DNA from: Curtobacterium sp. MCBA15_001 | GTDB lineage: Bacteria > Actinomycetota > Actinomycetes > Actinomycetales > Microbacteriaceae | Direction of reading: 5' to 3' | DNA: 53,178 nucleotides | Assembly (NCBI RefSeq): GCF_001864835.1 | Contig: NZ_MJGI01000021.1 | Coordinates: 88,453 to 141,630, forward strand | In this document: positions 35,605 to 50,265 of the stretch, piece by piece | Position numbering within the stretch: the first letter of the stretch is position 1 | Layout of the letters: each line of letters opens with the position of its first letter | Program-made: the position numbers and the translations under genes | The notes under the pieces: model-generated | Databases searched by the model: none | Seen by the model: the letters and a program-made list of their open reading frames with translations, nothing else | What the model was told of the DNA's origin: nothing

Positions 35605-35628
35605 CAAAATGCCCCCAGTACCGGGGGC
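35605..35628 (-). terminator. Terminator between pilC and pilA
   Basis: A GCCCCC/GGGGGC stem with a 6-nt loop (35611-35628) is followed on the minus strand by ATTTTG (35605-35610), the only terminator in the window with a clear short T tract. It would separate pilB-pilT-pilC from the pilin genes. Confidence 0.7.
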
Positions 35629-35668
35629 ACCCTGCGAACGGCTTCCCCTCGTCCGAGGGGTGAAGCAC

Positions 35669-36892
35669 TCAGTGGATGAGCGAGGTGATCTTGAAGATGG
35701 GCAGGTAGAGCGCGACGATCATGCCACCCACAACCACGCCGAGGAATGCGATCAAGAGCGGCTCGATCAGCGACGTGAGCGCTTCGGTCGTCGATTCGAC
35801 CTCGTTGTCGTAGAAGACCGCGATCTTTTCGAGCATCACTTCGAGTGAACCGGCATCTTCTCCCACCGCGACCATCTGCGAGACCATTTGCGGGAACACT
35901 TTCTCCTGCGCAAGCGGTTCAGCGATCGACTGCCCTTTCCGAACCGATTCAGCAACGCGTTCGAGAGCGCGTTGGACGACGAAGTTGTTCGACACTTCGC
36001 CGACGATCTGCAGTGCCTGAAGAATAGGAACTCCAGCGCCGATCATGTTCGAGAAGTTCCGGGCGAACCGCGCCAGGACGATCTTCTGGTTCAGCTGGCC
36101 GAACACCGGGAGTTTCAATCGCAGGGGATCAACGAATGCTCGGACCCGATCGGTGTTCTTGTTCACCCGCCACCAGAAGAAGAACGTAACGAGAGCGACT
36201 GCGAGGATCGGGCCGACCCAGATCATCGCGTGCGACATCACGACCAGGATCTGCGTCGGCAGGGGGAGCTGCCCACCGAGGCCCTCGAACATCTTCTGGA
36301 AGATCGGCACGATGAAGACGAGCATCACGACCACCGCTACGAGCGACATCACGAGCACGACCACCGGGTAGGTCATCGCCGACTTGATCGTCGAACGGAG
36401 CTTGTGCTCCTTCTCGAAGTTGGTGGCGATGGAGTCCATGGCCTGGTCGAGGAAGCCGCCGGTCTCTCCGGCTCGGATCATGTTGATCATGATCGGCGGG
36501 AAGTCGACCGGGTACTTCGCCACGGCGTCAGAGAAGGCCACGCCACGCTCGACGTCGTCGCGGACCTTGCCGAGGATGTCCTTCAGCTTCTTGTTCTCGG
36601 TCTGGTCGGCGAGGATGGACAACGCCCTGAGCAGGGAGAGGCCCGAGGTCAACATCGTCGACGCCTGGCGCGACATGATCGCGAGGTCCTTGAGCCCGAC
36701 GCCCTTCTCGAACCCGGGGATCTTGATCTCGGTCTGCAGCCCCGTGCCGGCCTTGGCCTCGGTGATGGCGATCGGCGAGACCCCCATCGTCCGCAGCCGC
36801 TGCACGACGGCCCCCTCGGAAGCGGCATCGAGCCGCCCCTTGACGAGCTTGCCGCCCCCGTCGCGGCCTCGGTAGTCGAACGCGAGCGACAT
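35669..36892 (-). CDS. pilC: Type IV pilus platform protein PilC
   Basis: PilC is the inner-membrane platform that is turned by PilB and PilT. The 407-aa product has two GspF/T2SSF domains (residues ~70-195 and ~275-397) with MSRQASTMLTSGLSLLRALSIL and FARNFSNMIGAGVPILQALQIV as matching repeats, and three membrane segments (about 172-195, 225-245, 375-395). Its ATG shares one base with the pilT stop (TGATG). Confidence 0.96.
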   Translation of the reverse strand: MSLAFDYRGRDGGGKLVKGRLDAASEGAVVQRLRTMGVSPIAITEAKAGTGLQTEIKIPGFEKGVGLKDLAIMSRQASTMLTSGLSLLRALSILADQTENKKLKDILGKVRDDVERGVAFSDAVAKYPVDFPPIMINMIRAGETGGFLDQAMDSIATNFEKEHKLRSTIKSAMTYPVVVLVMSLVAVVVMLVFIVPIFQKMFEGLGGQLPLPTQILVVMSHAMIWVGPILAVALVTFFFWWRVNKNTDRVRAFVDPLRLKLPVFGQLNQKIVLARFARNFSNMIGAGVPILQALQIVGEVSNNFVVQRALERVAESVRKGQSIAEPLAQEKVFPQMVSQMVAVGEDAGSLEVMLEKIAVFYDNEVESTTEALTSLIEPLLIAFLGVVVGGMIVALYLPIFKITSLIH

Positions 36893-38496
36893 CAGTGGCC
36901 TCCGGAGAACTTGTCGCCGAAGTCGATCTCGCTCGCGGCGATGGCCGCGGCGGACGAGTCGGACGGGGACTCGACGCGCTGCACCAGCCGGTCGAACCCT
37001 TCGTGGTCGTGGACCTTCTCCATCGCCGCGGCACGCGTGACCGTGCCGACGTTGACGAGCTCCGCGAGGTCCTGGTCCATGGTGTGCATGCCGGTGTCAC
37101 GCCCGGCCTGCATGGCCGACGTGATCTGGTAGGTCTTGCCCTCACGGATGAGGTTGCCGATGGCGGGGGTGGTCGTCATGATCTCGGTCGCGACGACACG
37201 GCCCGACCCGGAGGCCTTCGGCACGAGCGTCTGGCAGACCACCCCTTCGAGCGTGGCGGCGAGCTGTGTGCGGATCTGCCCCTGCTGGTGCGGGGGGAAC
37301 ACGTCGATGACGCGGTCGATCGTGCCGGGTGCGCTCTGAGTGTGCAGGGTCGCGAAGACCAGGTGGCCGGTCTCGGCGGCGGTCAGCGCGACGGAGATGG
37401 TCTCGAGGTCACGGAGCTCGCCGATCAGGATGACGTCGGGGTCCTGTCGCAGCACGTGCTTGAGCGCCCGCGCGAACGACTGGGTGTCGGCCCCGACCTC
37501 GCGCTGGTTGATGATCGCCTTCTTGTGGTCGTGCATGAACTCGATCGGGTCCTCGACCGTCACGATGTGGTCGGCACGGGTCTCGTTGACCAGGTCGATG
37601 AGCGCGGCGAGGGTCGTCGACTTGCCGGACCCGGTGGGGCCGGTGACCAGGACCAGCCCGCGCGGGAGCTTGGCGAAGTCACCGACGTGCTCCGGGATCC
37701 CGAGCTGCTTGAGCGTCTTGATCTTGGTCGGGATGATGCGGAAGGCGGCGCCCCAGTTGCCACGCTGCTGGTAGTAGTTCACGCGGAAGCGGTACTCCGC
37801 GGAGAGCGAGTACGCGAAGTCGAGCTCCTGCTCGTGGTCGAAGGCACCCGCCTGCTCGACGGTCATCAGGGTCTTGAGCGCGGCGATGACCTTGTTGCGC
37901 GCCCAGGGACCGCCCGGCACGGCGGGCCGCAGGGAGCCATCGACCCGCACGGTCGGCGGGGCATCGGCCGTGACGTGCAGGTCCGAGGCGCCCTGGTAGA
38001 CGACCTGTGCGAGCGCGGTGATCAGGTCGGGGTCCGCGACCTCGCGTGCGTGTCGACTGAACTCGATCTCCTGCACGCCGACGGCGCCCGCGACAGGCGC
38101 CATCATCGCCGGCAGCTGGCGGGTCGGTGCGTCGGTGTAGCCGTAGCTCGCGGTCGACGCCGGCACCGCGGCAGGCGGAGTGGCCGGCGCCGCGAACGGC
38201 TGCGCCACCGGCACGGCGACCGGTGCGCCAGCCGGAGCCGGCCAGCCGGCCAGGTCGTCGGACAGGTCGTAGACGGGCACGGACGCGGTCGGCACCGTTC
38301 CGGCAGGCGGAGCGGTCGGCGCATCACCGGCAGCGGGCGCCGAGGGCGCCGCGCCGGAGAACGGCTGCGGGGACGCGGCGGCAGCCTGCGCCAGCCGAGC
38401 TGCGCGACGGCCGCCGACCTCGGTGCCGGGTCGACCAGGGTGCCAGCCGGCGATCGGGTCGTCCGCGTCGGTGATGTCGTAGACGGAGTCGGTCAT
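36892..38496 (-). CDS. pilT: Type IV pilus retraction ATPase PilT with long N-terminal extension
   Basis: PilT powers pilus retraction. The 534-aa product carries a standard PilT core from about residue 140: LAQVVYQGASDLHVTADAPP, Walker A GPTGSGKS (286-293), the Asp box VEDPIEF, Walker B VILIGELRD (355-363), the His box LVFATLHTQSA and the PilT-specific AIGNLIREGK (445-454). The first ~140 residues are Ala/Pro-rich and contain a repeated motif: VYDITDADDPIAGW (5-18) and VYDLSDDLAGW (75-85). The start is ATG 38496 with GGGAGA 8 nt upstream; a longer open frame continues only as a shadow of pilB. Confidence 0.95.
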   Translation of the reverse strand: MTDSVYDITDADDPIAGWHPGRPGTEVGGRRAARLAQAAAASPQPFSGAAPSAPAAGDAPTAPPAGTVPTASVPVYDLSDDLAGWPAPAGAPVAVPVAQPFAAPATPPAAVPASTASYGYTDAPTRQLPAMMAPVAGAVGVQEIEFSRHAREVADPDLITALAQVVYQGASDLHVTADAPPTVRVDGSLRPAVPGGPWARNKVIAALKTLMTVEQAGAFDHEQELDFAYSLSAEYRFRVNYYQQRGNWGAAFRIIPTKIKTLKQLGIPEHVGDFAKLPRGLVLVTGPTGSGKSTTLAALIDLVNETRADHIVTVEDPIEFMHDHKKAIINQREVGADTQSFARALKHVLRQDPDVILIGELRDLETISVALTAAETGHLVFATLHTQSAPGTIDRVIDVFPPHQQGQIRTQLAATLEGVVCQTLVPKASGSGRVVATEIMTTTPAIGNLIREGKTYQITSAMQAGRDTGMHTMDQDLAELVNVGTVTRAAAMEKVHDHEGFDRLVQRVESPSDSSAAAIAASEIDFGDKFSGGH

Positions 38497-38513
38497 CGTG
38501 TCTTCTCCCTGGC

Positions 38514-40181
38514 CTACGCGACCACGCGCAGGATCTCGTCGACGCTCGTCAGCCCGAGCAGCACCTTCTGCCACCCGTCCTGACGCAGGGTGAGCATGCC
38601 CTGCTCCTGCGCCACCCGGCTGATCTCGGCGCTCGAGGCCCGGGCGACGGCGAGCCGCTCGATCTCCTCGGTCACGGTCATCACCTCGTGCAGGGCGATC
38701 CGGCCGCGGTACCCGGTGTTCGAGCAGACGGCGCACCCGATCGGGGCGAAGAACTCCGGCACGGGCGCGTCGGCGCTCCGGATGAACCCGAGCGCGGCGA
38801 GCTGCGACGGTTCGTACACGGCAGGAGCCTTGCAGCGGTCGCAGAGCTTGCGGGCGAGCCGCTGGGCGACCACGCAGTCGAGCGCGGACCCGACCAGGAA
38901 CGGCTCGATGTCCATCTCGGTCAGGCGGGTGATCGCCGAGGGGGCGTCGTTCGTGTGCAGGGTCGACAGCACCAGGTGCCCGGTCAACGAGGCCTCGATC
39001 GCGATCTGCGCCGTCTCGTGGTCGCGGATCTCGCCGAGCAGCACGACGTCGGGGTCGGACCGCAGGATCGACCGGAGCGCCGAGGCGAAGGTCAGCCCGG
39101 CCTTCGGGTTCACCTGCACCTGGTTGATGCCGGCCATCCGGTACTCGACCGGGTCCTCGACCGTGATGACGTTGATCTCGGGCCGCGCGACGGCGTTGAG
39201 GGTCGTGTAGAGCGTCGTCGACTTGCCGGAACCGGTCGGCCCGGTGACGAGGATCATGCCGTACGGCTTGGAGTACGACCGCTGGTACGCGACGGCGTTC
39301 TGCTCGAGCAGGTTGAGGTCCGACAGGGTCAGCGACGTGTTCGTGTTGTCGAGGATGCGCATGACGACCTTCTCGCCCCACACCGTCGGCAGCGTCGCCA
39401 CGCGCAGGTCGATCTGGCGCCCGCCGTGCCGGACGGACATGCGGCCGTCCTGCGGCTTGCGTCGTTCGGCGATGTCGATGTCGCTCATGATCTTGAGCCG
39501 GCTGATCACGCCGTTCTGGATGTTCTTGGGCGCGGGCGACATCTCGTGCAGGACACCGTCGATGCGGTAGCGCACCCGGACCTCGTGCTCGCCGGGTTCG
39601 ATGTGGATGTCCGAGGCGTGGTCCTGGATGGCCTGCGAGACGAGCAGGTTCACGAAGCGCACGATCGGGACGTCGTCGAGCGAGCCCTCGGAGATGTCGG
39701 CCTGCTTGGCGGTGGCGGACGCTTCTTCCTCGAGCGACGAGGTCAGGTCGTTGAGCTCGTCGTCGGCCCGCAGGTAGCGGTCCAGGGCCGAGGCCAGGTC
39801 GCGCTCGTCGACCTGCAGCGGCTTGATCGCTCGACCGCACGCGGCGCGGGCGTCGTCGATCGCCAGGACGTTCGACGGGTTCACCATCGCGAGCACCAGC
39901 ACGTCGCCCTCGAACCCGACGCCCAGCACCCCGTGGCGACGGCACAGCGCGGCGGGCAGGATCGACACGGCGGTGCCGTCGACGGGGTAGTCCGTCAGGG
40001 GCACGGTCTTGGAGTTGTTCGACGCCGCACGCGCGGTGATGAACTGCGCTTCGCTGACGACGCCGCGGTCGACCAACGTCCGGATGGACCGTTCGTCGAT
40101 CTCCTCGTCGCCGGTGAGCGAGTCGAGGTGTTCGATCGGGAGGGCTCCGTTGAGGATCAGGATCTCGGAGAGCGTCGCCAT
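38514..40181 (-). CDS. pilB: Type IV pilus extension ATPase PilB
   Basis: PilB powers pilus assembly. The 555-aa product has an MshEN-type N-terminal domain (c-di-GMP-binding folds in relatives) over residues 1-140, Walker A GPTGSGKS (314-321), VEDPVEY, Walker B DVVLLGEIRD (378-387), the His box GHLVLSTLHTNDA and a zinc tetracysteine site (C447, C450, C483, C486; LCDRCKAP and GCAVCSNTGYRGR), which is diagnostic for PilB/GspE over PilT. It starts the operon and precedes pilT by 17 nt. A 241-nt divergent gap lies upstream. Confidence 0.97.
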   Translation of the reverse strand: MATLSEILILNGALPIEHLDSLTGDEEIDERSIRTLVDRGVVSEAQFITARAASNNSKTVPLTDYPVDGTAVSILPAALCRRHGVLGVGFEGDVLVLAMVNPSNVLAIDDARAACGRAIKPLQVDERDLASALDRYLRADDELNDLTSSLEEEASATAKQADISEGSLDDVPIVRFVNLLVSQAIQDHASDIHIEPGEHEVRVRYRIDGVLHEMSPAPKNIQNGVISRLKIMSDIDIAERRKPQDGRMSVRHGGRQIDLRVATLPTVWGEKVVMRILDNTNTSLTLSDLNLLEQNAVAYQRSYSKPYGMILVTGPTGSGKSTTLYTTLNAVARPEINVITVEDPVEYRMAGINQVQVNPKAGLTFASALRSILRSDPDVVLLGEIRDHETAQIAIEASLTGHLVLSTLHTNDAPSAITRLTEMDIEPFLVGSALDCVVAQRLARKLCDRCKAPAVYEPSQLAALGFIRSADAPVPEFFAPIGCAVCSNTGYRGRIALHEVMTVTEEIERLAVARASSAEISRVAQEQGMLTLRQDGWQKVLLGLTSVDEILRVVA

Positions 40182-40422
40182 GTGCCTCGGAGCCTCCTTT
40201 ACTGGGTCGCGTCAGGGCGTGTACCGCGTCGGCGTTCGGGTCCGGCGCTCGTCCACGCTACGGCCGGGACCACGCGGCCCCGCAGTCCCAGAATGAGGGG
40301 GCGGAGGGGTCAGAACGCACCCAGAACAGGGGTCGGTGGACAACTCCCGACGATCCGCGAACTGTGGAGGAACGGCACGCAGAACCCTCGACGCGGAGCG
40401 GGCGCGCGGGCCATGATGAGCC
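40182..40422. other. Divergent intergenic region between pilB and the VOC gene
   Basis: This 241-nt region must hold the promoter of pilB-pilT-pilC (minus) and that of the VOC gene (plus). I found no pair of hexamers with good spacing on either strand; TAGCGT near 40255 on the minus strand is the best -10-like element but has no -35. Confidence 0.4.
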
Positions 40423-40821
40423 ATGGACATCACGAGCGTGACCGTGGGCCTGCCCGTCACCGACATCGAAGCGTCCTGCCTGTGGTACGGCGCGGTCTTC
40501 GAACGGCTCGACCCTGACCTCGAACCCGCGGCGGGCGTCGCCGAGTACGAGATCGGCGGCATCTGGATCCAGCTCGTCGAGGACCCCGACGCCGAGGAGA
40601 ACCCCGTCGTCGTCCGGTTCGGCGTGGACGACGTCGCCGCGCAGCACACCCGGATCGCTGCGCTCGGGATCGACGTGGGCCCGATCGAACGCGTCGACGG
40701 TGCCGTCGACTGGTTCGACGTCCGCGACCCGGACGGGAACGTCCTCAGCCTGTACTCCCTGGCCGACGAGACGGGCCGTGGGTCGGGCGGTCGCGACAGC
40801 GACGCCGGCCGCGCGATCTAG
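40423..40821 (+). CDS. VOC (glyoxalase/bleomycin-resistance fold) family protein
   Basis: The 132-aa product has a paired beta-alpha-beta-beta-beta layout typical of the vicinal-oxygen-chelate superfamily: TVGLPVTDIEASCLWYGAVF, then YEIGGIWIQLVED, a second half VRFGVDDVAAQHTRIAALG and the ending WFDVRDPDGNVLSLYSL. Its substrate cannot be read from sequence; ligand residues would be E in the first half and the FxDPDGN segment in the second. It is one of the few plus-strand genes and converges with rpoC. Confidence 0.87.
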   Translation: MDITSVTVGLPVTDIEASCLWYGAVFERLDPDLEPAAGVAEYEIGGIWIQLVEDPDAEENPVVVRFGVDDVAAQHTRIAALGIDVGPIERVDGAVDWFDVRDPDGNVLSLYSLADETGRGSGGRDSDAGRAI

Positions 40822-40871
40822 ACGGAGCGAGCACCGCAGCGTCCGCACCACCGCAACGTCCCCACCAACGC

Positions 40872-40909
40872 ACAGGAGGCGCGGTGCCAGCTGGCACCGC
40901 GCCTCCTGT
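40872..40909. terminator. 38-bp perfect palindrome between VOC gene and rpoC
   Basis: ACAGGAGGCGCGGTGCCAG (40872-40890) is followed directly by its exact reverse complement (40891-40909). It lies 17 nt from the rpoC stop and 50 nt from the VOC stop. The symmetric position between convergent genes fits a bidirectional terminator. Confidence 0.8.
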
Positions 40910-40926
40910 CTGAGGTCAGTTCAGAC

Positions 40927-44808
<3,882 letters not shown>

Positions 44809-44855
44809 TGTTCTTCTCTCTTGCTGAATTCGAGACGTTGTCGGGCAGGGCGGGA

Positions 44856-48344
<3,489 letters not shown>

Positions 48345-48634
48345 GGGTGTGACCTCCGGTTGGCCCCGTCGGGCCGGTACTGACGGGCAGCATGTAGGTG
48401 AGTGGATTGACGCTCGTCGCGACCCTTCGAGACACGCACACACGCTCGAACCACTGGGTTGGATGACCACTGGGACAGAGGGCGTGTGCGATGATCTGGG
48501 TGAGCGGCCCCCGCCGTCATGTGCGGGAGCGGCAGCACCTGGGCCAGTCCGAGTTCGGAGCGATCCGAGGTGGATCAGTCCGAGAGGGACGTCGAGTCGA
48601 CCGCAATATGACGACACGCAGCCAGGGAGCGCGA
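48345..48634 (-). promoter_or_regulatory. ~290-nt rpoB leader
   Basis: Between the proposed transcription start and the rpoB TTG lie about 290 nt. The leader contains a short CTCGGACTG direct repeat (minus strand, near 48550-48585) and a weak C-rich/G-rich hairpin (near 48505-48535). I see no riboswitch family that I recognise. Confidence 0.45.
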
Positions 48635-48640
48635 ACTGTC

Positions 48641-48670
48641 ATCATAGGCAGCGTCCGCGCACCGTGTCCA
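48641..48670 (-). promoter_or_regulatory. Sigma-70-type promoter of rpoBC
   Basis: The -35 TGGACA (48665-48670, 5 of 6 to TTGACA) and -10 TATGAT (48641-48646, 5 of 6 to TATAAT) are 18 nt apart on the minus strand. The predicted start is near 48634. It lies 85 nt after the stop of the PH-like gene, so rpoBC is independently transcribed. Confidence 0.75.
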
Positions 48671-48717
48671 GTCCTGGCTTGACCAAATTCGCTGGCGACG
48701 TGTATAAGCACCGCCGA

Positions 48718-48738
48718 GCGGCCCGCATTCCCGGCCGC
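48718..48738 (-). terminator. Hairpin after the PH-like gene
   Basis: GCGGCC (48718-48723) and GGCCGC (48733-48738) form a 6-bp stem with a 9-nt loop, 17 nt after the stop of the PH-like gene. A modest terminator candidate. Confidence 0.35.
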
Positions 48739-48754
48739 ACGACCGCGGATCCGC

Positions 48755-49354
48755 TCAACCGAGCCGTTCGCGCTCGACCGTCACCGGGCCTCCCACCCGA
48801 CCGGCCTGCCCGGCCTGCCCGGCCAGGACACGGAACGCGTCCTCGGGGCGCCGGGTGCGGACGAACGTGACCGCACCGCGGTCGTCGGTGAGCTCGATGC
48901 CGAGCCCCGGTGACAGCAGCAGGGCCCGGACGCCGTGGTGTCGACGCAGGCCGATGCCGCCGTACGTGCCGGCGTCGGCCTCGACGAGGCGCGCGTGCGC
49001 GATCCGACGTCGGGCGATCCGGCGGGGCGGCAGCGGGCGGAAGTGCAGGACGACGGCGTCCTCGGTGATCGTGAAGCCCGCGCGGGCGACCAGCAGGAGC
49101 AGTCCGACCACCGTGCCGACCAGCCCGGGGACGAGCAGCGCGATCTCTGGAGCGTCGCCCGGCCAGCCGAGCACCGCGGCGCTCAGACCGACCCCGGCGA
49201 CCAGGAGCGCCGCGCCGGTGGCGCGCATCCACGTCGGCGCACCCTCGCGGTCGGCGAGCAGCGGGAGAGCCGGTCGGGAGGGCCGGCCCGTCCGGGCGGC
49301 GCGGCTCGCGGGAGCGAGGCGGTGCGTCTGGATGGTCATGGTGTCGGCGGACAT
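48755..49354 (-). CDS. Two-TM membrane protein with PH-like domain
   Basis: The 199-aa product from ATG 49354 (AGGAG 7 nt upstream) has a disordered N-terminus, two membrane helices (about 44-64 and 70-94), then ~100 residues resembling a bacterial PH-like domain: FTITEDAVVLHFRPLPPRRI, then GIGLRRHHGVRALLLSPGLGIELTDDRGAVTFVRTRRPEDAFRVL, which ends like many bPH domains that predict a membrane-associated scaffolding role. No enzymatic motif is seen. It is separated from the two-component genes by 254 nt that contain a candidate regulated promoter. Confidence 0.75.
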   Translation of the reverse strand: MSADTMTIQTHRLAPASRAARTGRPSRPALPLLADREGAPTWMRATGAALLVAGVGLSAAVLGWPGDAPEIALLVPGLVGTVVGLLLLVARAGFTITEDAVVLHFRPLPPRRIARRRIAHARLVEADAGTYGGIGLRRHHGVRALLLSPGLGIELTDDRGAVTFVRTRRPEDAFRVLAGQAGQAGRVGGPVTVERERLG

Positions 49355-49550
49355 CGGCTCTCCTGCCGTGGTGCGGTGCGCTGCGCGCGGCTCGGGCGGG
49401 CGCAGGTGGAGGGCACGCCGATGGGCCGGAGTCGTGGTCGCGAGGGACCACGGGTGACGGCGGTGGACGCACGTCACGGTCGGCCGGACTGCGGACCAGC
49501 GGGAGTGGGGATCCCGGAGGTCGACGCGTCCGGCGCGGGGACGAACGACA

Positions 49551-49589
49551 ACGGTACGCGGCGACGCTTGGCGTTCACTGTCCGTTCAC
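49551..49589 (-). promoter_or_regulatory. Candidate regulated promoter with TGAACG direct repeat
   Basis: On the minus strand two GTGAACG copies (49572-49578 and 49583-49589) are spaced 11 bp centre to centre, i.e. one helical turn, and the proximal copy overlaps a -35 (GTGAAC) that is 16 nt from a -10 TACCGT (49551-49556). It lies ~200 nt upstream of the PH-like gene and just beyond the response-regulator stop. Confidence 0.4.
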
Positions 49590-49608
49590 GATGCGGCAGC
49601 GCAGGCGG

Positions 49609-50265
49609 TCAGCGCAGGACGCGGGCGACCGCCTCGGCACGGCTGCGGACGCCGAGCTTCTGGAACACCTGGTTGACGTACGACTTCACGGTCGGCACCG
49701 TCAGGAACAGCTCGGCGGCGATCTCCGGGTTCGTCCGGCCGTCCGCGATGCGCTCGAGCACGTCGGCCTCGCGCGGGGTCAGCTCGGGGAAGCGCCTGCG
49801 CAGGCTGGCGTCCTCCGTCGAGTCGGGCACGACGGGTACGGGGCCGCCGGCGAGCTGCGCCACGAGTCGCGCCCCGACCGCCGCGTCGAACGTGCTCTGG
49901 CCCGAGGCCACGGCGCGCACCGCGGTCGCGATCTCCGCCCGGCCGGCGTCCTTGGTCAGGTACCCGCGGGCTCCGGCTCGGAGCGCGGTCGTGATCGACT
50001 CGTCGTCGGCGAAGGTGGTCAGCACGAGCACCGCGACCCCGGGGTGCTGCTCCGTGATCCGTGCGGTCGCCGTGGGCCCGTCGACCCCGGGCATCCGCAG
50101 GTCCATCAGCACGACGTCGGGGGCGAGCTCGGCCACGGCGGCGATCGCCTGGGCACCGTCCGCGGCCTGTCCCACGACCTGCAGGTCGGGCACCAGGGAC
50201 AGCACCGTCACCAGGCCGTCGCGCACGATCGCCTGGTCGTCGACCACCAGCACGCGGATGCTCAT
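49609..50265 (-). CDS. NarL/FixJ-family response regulator
   Basis: A DNA-binding response regulator of a two-component pair. The 218-aa product has a receiver domain with the acidic pocket DD (9-10), phospho-acceptor D55 (VVLMDLRMPG), T83/T84 and K105 (GYLTKDAG), and a C-terminal LuxR-type helix-turn-helix (LTPREADVLERIADGRTNPEIAAELFLTVPTVKSYVNQVFQKLGVRSR). ATG 50265 overlaps the kinase stop by 4 nt. Target genes are not given by the sequence, but the repeats near 52044-52085 and 49572-49589 are candidate sites. Confidence 0.95.
   Translation of the reverse strand: MSIRVLVVDDQAIVRDGLVTVLSLVPDLQVVGQAADGAQAIAAVAELAPDVVLMDLRMPGVDGPTATARITEQHPGVAVLVLTTFADDESITTALRAGARGYLTKDAGRAEIATAVRAVASGQSTFDAAVGARLVAQLAGGPVPVVPDSTEDASLRRRFPELTPREADVLERIADGRTNPEIAAELFLTVPTVKSYVNQVFQKLGVRSRAEAVARVLR

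Noticed and set aside
36892..39945. 1017-codon frame that would extend PilT far upstream
   Set aside because: The N-terminal 480 residues lie across pilB in another frame and are Arg/Ala/Pro-rich nonsense; ATG 38496 has a good Shine-Dalgarno.
49571..49590. Could the TGAACG repeats be a CRISPR or att site?
   Set aside because: Only two 7-bp copies 11 bp apart; far too short for CRISPR and no integrase is nearby.
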